From positions 23,050,001-23,114,000 of the forward strand of contig JAMPIT010000059.1 of NCBI GenBank assembly GCA_026261815.1: DNA of 64,000 bases, in the 5' to 3' direction. The position numbers were made by a program, and so were the translations under genes. The DNA comes from Monarcha castaneiventris obscurior (lineage: Eukaryota > Chordata > Aves > Passeriformes > Monarchidae). Below the pieces are notes generated by a model. The model was not told where the DNA came from and did no database searches. It saw only the letters and a list, made by a program, of their open reading frames with translations. This document shows, piece by piece, positions 62,141-64,000 of this stretch; the stretch's first letter is position 1, and each line of letters opens with the position of its first letter.

Positions 62141-64000
62141 ATTGTATTTTCATATGGCAATAGTTGAAAAGTGGAGGAGTGCCCAAGGCACATCAGAATT
62201 TAGTCTCTCTCAACTAAGGAACTCATTTCTGTGCAATGATATGCATTATATGTGGAGTCAAAAGAGCTGCATGTAGCTTCTTGCAAAATCTGACATTACT
62301 CTGGAGATTAAGGACTAGCGGAATCTATGTGTAGTTTATGATTTCATTAAAAAATTGCATGAAACATACAATCAAAACTCTTGAGAAGGACTGTAAACAC
62401 ACAACATTTCAGACTTGAGAAAAGTTGAAGAATCTGTATTTAACTGCTTGTGGCAATGAAAACCATTGTGGAAAAAGAAGGAGCATGAACCATCAAAATT
62501 TGAGATCTAGATTATTGTTGGTGAGGAACTGTCTTCACGCATTCTTGGGCTACAGCTCTGTGTATCTGATTGTCAAGATGATGAAGACATTTCAAATAGA
62601 TGTGTCCTGAGAGTGCTGGCAGAACTGTGACCTAGAGTAAGCTCCAGGATATGTTTCGGAGAAAGTGAGTGTACTGTAGAGAGTTGTGTTACCTTACTTT
62701 TTCTCCCTGTTAATCTGGCCTTAATAACAACTATTTTAAGAAGCTCTATGCAAAAACCTCCCTTGTTATGCTCATTTGTAGTCCTGGAAGAAGGAAAAAA
62801 ATTACTAACTGAGGCAGTGATTTTCAGAATAGGAGGCATCAATCACAAAACGTGCTCTGCCCACCCGCTTCTCTCCTTGGCATTGTGCATTATTCCTCAG
62901 CAATTTGAGACTACCATAATGATAGCTCAAAGATAGGTAGTGTTCACTAACTGCAAATCTTGTTATTATAATATTGTAAGGCAAGGACATCACATGGACA
63001 ATCTTAGGAATACATAATCAGTGGATGCTGGGCTTGGGGAGTGAACAAGTGGCTCTGTGGGACTTAGTTGCTGTCTAGGATTAAACAATGACAGAGGGTT
63101 AGTTTGAATAAACATATTTCCTTGCTTGGAATAAAATAATTTAGTATTAGTTTAGTTAAAGTGTAATTTCATGACAGTCACTGCTTGAATACCATGTGGA
63201 TCTTTTTGAGTAAAGATGAGTTTGGACAGTCAAAGGAATATATGGATAACAAATGCAAATGTTGTCCTCAGAATTTCCTCAGTTACTGGAATGTATTTAT
63301 GCAAATGCTTGGATAAGCCTGGGCAGAATTGGAATGTGTTGTAGCTAAGTTTCAGAAGATGACTAGGGATCCAAGGTGCATCTAACATGTAAAGTTTGTG
63401 TCCAATAAAATTTGAAATGTTGGCCACAACATTACCATACCAGAAATTGAGTACAACTAATTCTATGAAAGACGATTTGAGATGAATAATAATACAGTTC
63501 CTCTGTTTTGTAAGAGGCTATTTTGTAGTTTTCCACTTAATGCACAGCACCAAGGGGTGAAAAATGGCAGCTGAAAGCCATAACTACAGTTCTTTATATG
63601 TTTGCTTCATTTTTCTTTCAGCTCACATCCTGAAAGAGGGAAAAAAATGCAGATCTTTTCATCCAAGATTAGATTTCAAGCAGAAAATTCATGACTTGCT
63701 AAAAAGGCTTTGGTTAGATCACCATTTCTGTGGATTCATGTCAACATTTGATCTATCAAATTTATTTGCACAAAGGATGATGAAAGTAAACTCTGAACTT
63801 GCAAAACCATGCTATTAGGAAGTGATTATATTAATTAGACCATCAGATGTCATGTTTTTCTGCTTCACTTATAATGGATAAATTAGATCAGCTTTGAAGA
63901 TAATAGAAGACTGTATAATGTGCAACAAGACTCCTGCTTTCTTTCTTTGCTAAAATTGAAATGTACATATCATGTAAAACACAAGGTTTTAGAGAGAGAA
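62141..64000. other. no gene seen to window end
   Basis: AT-rich. Overlapping frames of 62-89 codons on both strands near 62573-62993 and an 84-codon frame at 63564-63818 have no family motif or splice context that I can defend. Confidence 0.5.

Noticed and set aside
1..64000. tRNA genes, rRNA fragments, CRISPR arrays, bacterial operons
   Set aside because: No tRNA A/B box pair, rRNA core or spaced direct repeat array was seen, and the sequence is vertebrate in character.

Overview
The window looks like about 64 kb of bird (or at least sauropsid) nuclear DNA. It is AT-rich and CpG-poor. It carries several copies of the CR1 LINE family on both strands, with typical CR1 3' ends, and several retroviral LTRs. 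I see no mammalian L1 or Alu-type repeats and no bacterial-style gene packing. I found no host protein-coding exon, tRNA or rRNA that I could defend, so I read the window as intergenic or deep-intronic sequence. Almost all open reading frames are short chance frames or antisense shadows of repeats.

Layout. 1-3440 is plain AT-rich sequence. A CR1 tail lies near 3.5 kb. At 4.24-5.66 kb two solo LTRs of one family sit head to head, 186 bp apart; the first has a perfect 5-bp target duplication. An old CR1 with recognisable reverse transcriptase blocks fills 7.6-8.8 kb. 17.49-17.68 kb holds an imperfect two-copy tandem duplication. At 18.62-19.52 kb an ERVL-like LTR is interrupted by a different, ERVK-like LTR, itself flanked by a 6-bp duplication. 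19.5-30.3 kb is mostly featureless. 30.3-32.4 kb holds a CR1-like fragment and a class I-like LTR start preceded by a polypurine tract.

34.1-38.4 kb is the most informative region. It begins with two pure A/C strand-asymmetric tracts. Next is a young minus-strand ERVK-type provirus (35583-37405). It has a full 576-bp LTR, a tRNA-Lys primer binding site, a leader and an open but truncated gag (matrix plus proline-rich segment with a PPxY motif). A deletion joins gag directly to the last 62 bp of the other LTR. A 6-bp duplication (CAAGCT) flanks the whole remnant. A CR1 3' end follows on the plus strand.

38.4-64 kb is AT-rich with more CR1 copies (40.6, 48.9-50.0, 51.7 and 61.8 kb), an (AAGG)n purine tract at 42.2 kb, and a compact octamer/SOX-like motif cluster at 42.36 kb that could be a regulatory element.

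The retroelement parts work together only as fossils. In the 35.6-37.4 kb provirus, promoter, poly(A) signal, primer site and gag start remain in order, but everything from capsid to the 3' LTR promoter is gone. I found no convincing new biological system. The best leads are the gag-to-U5 chimera, the LTR-in-LTR nest, the inverted LTR pair, the A/C tracts and the octamer/SOX cluster. LTR class names rest on structure (target duplication length, primer site, motifs) and on my memory of bird repeat families; no database search was possible.
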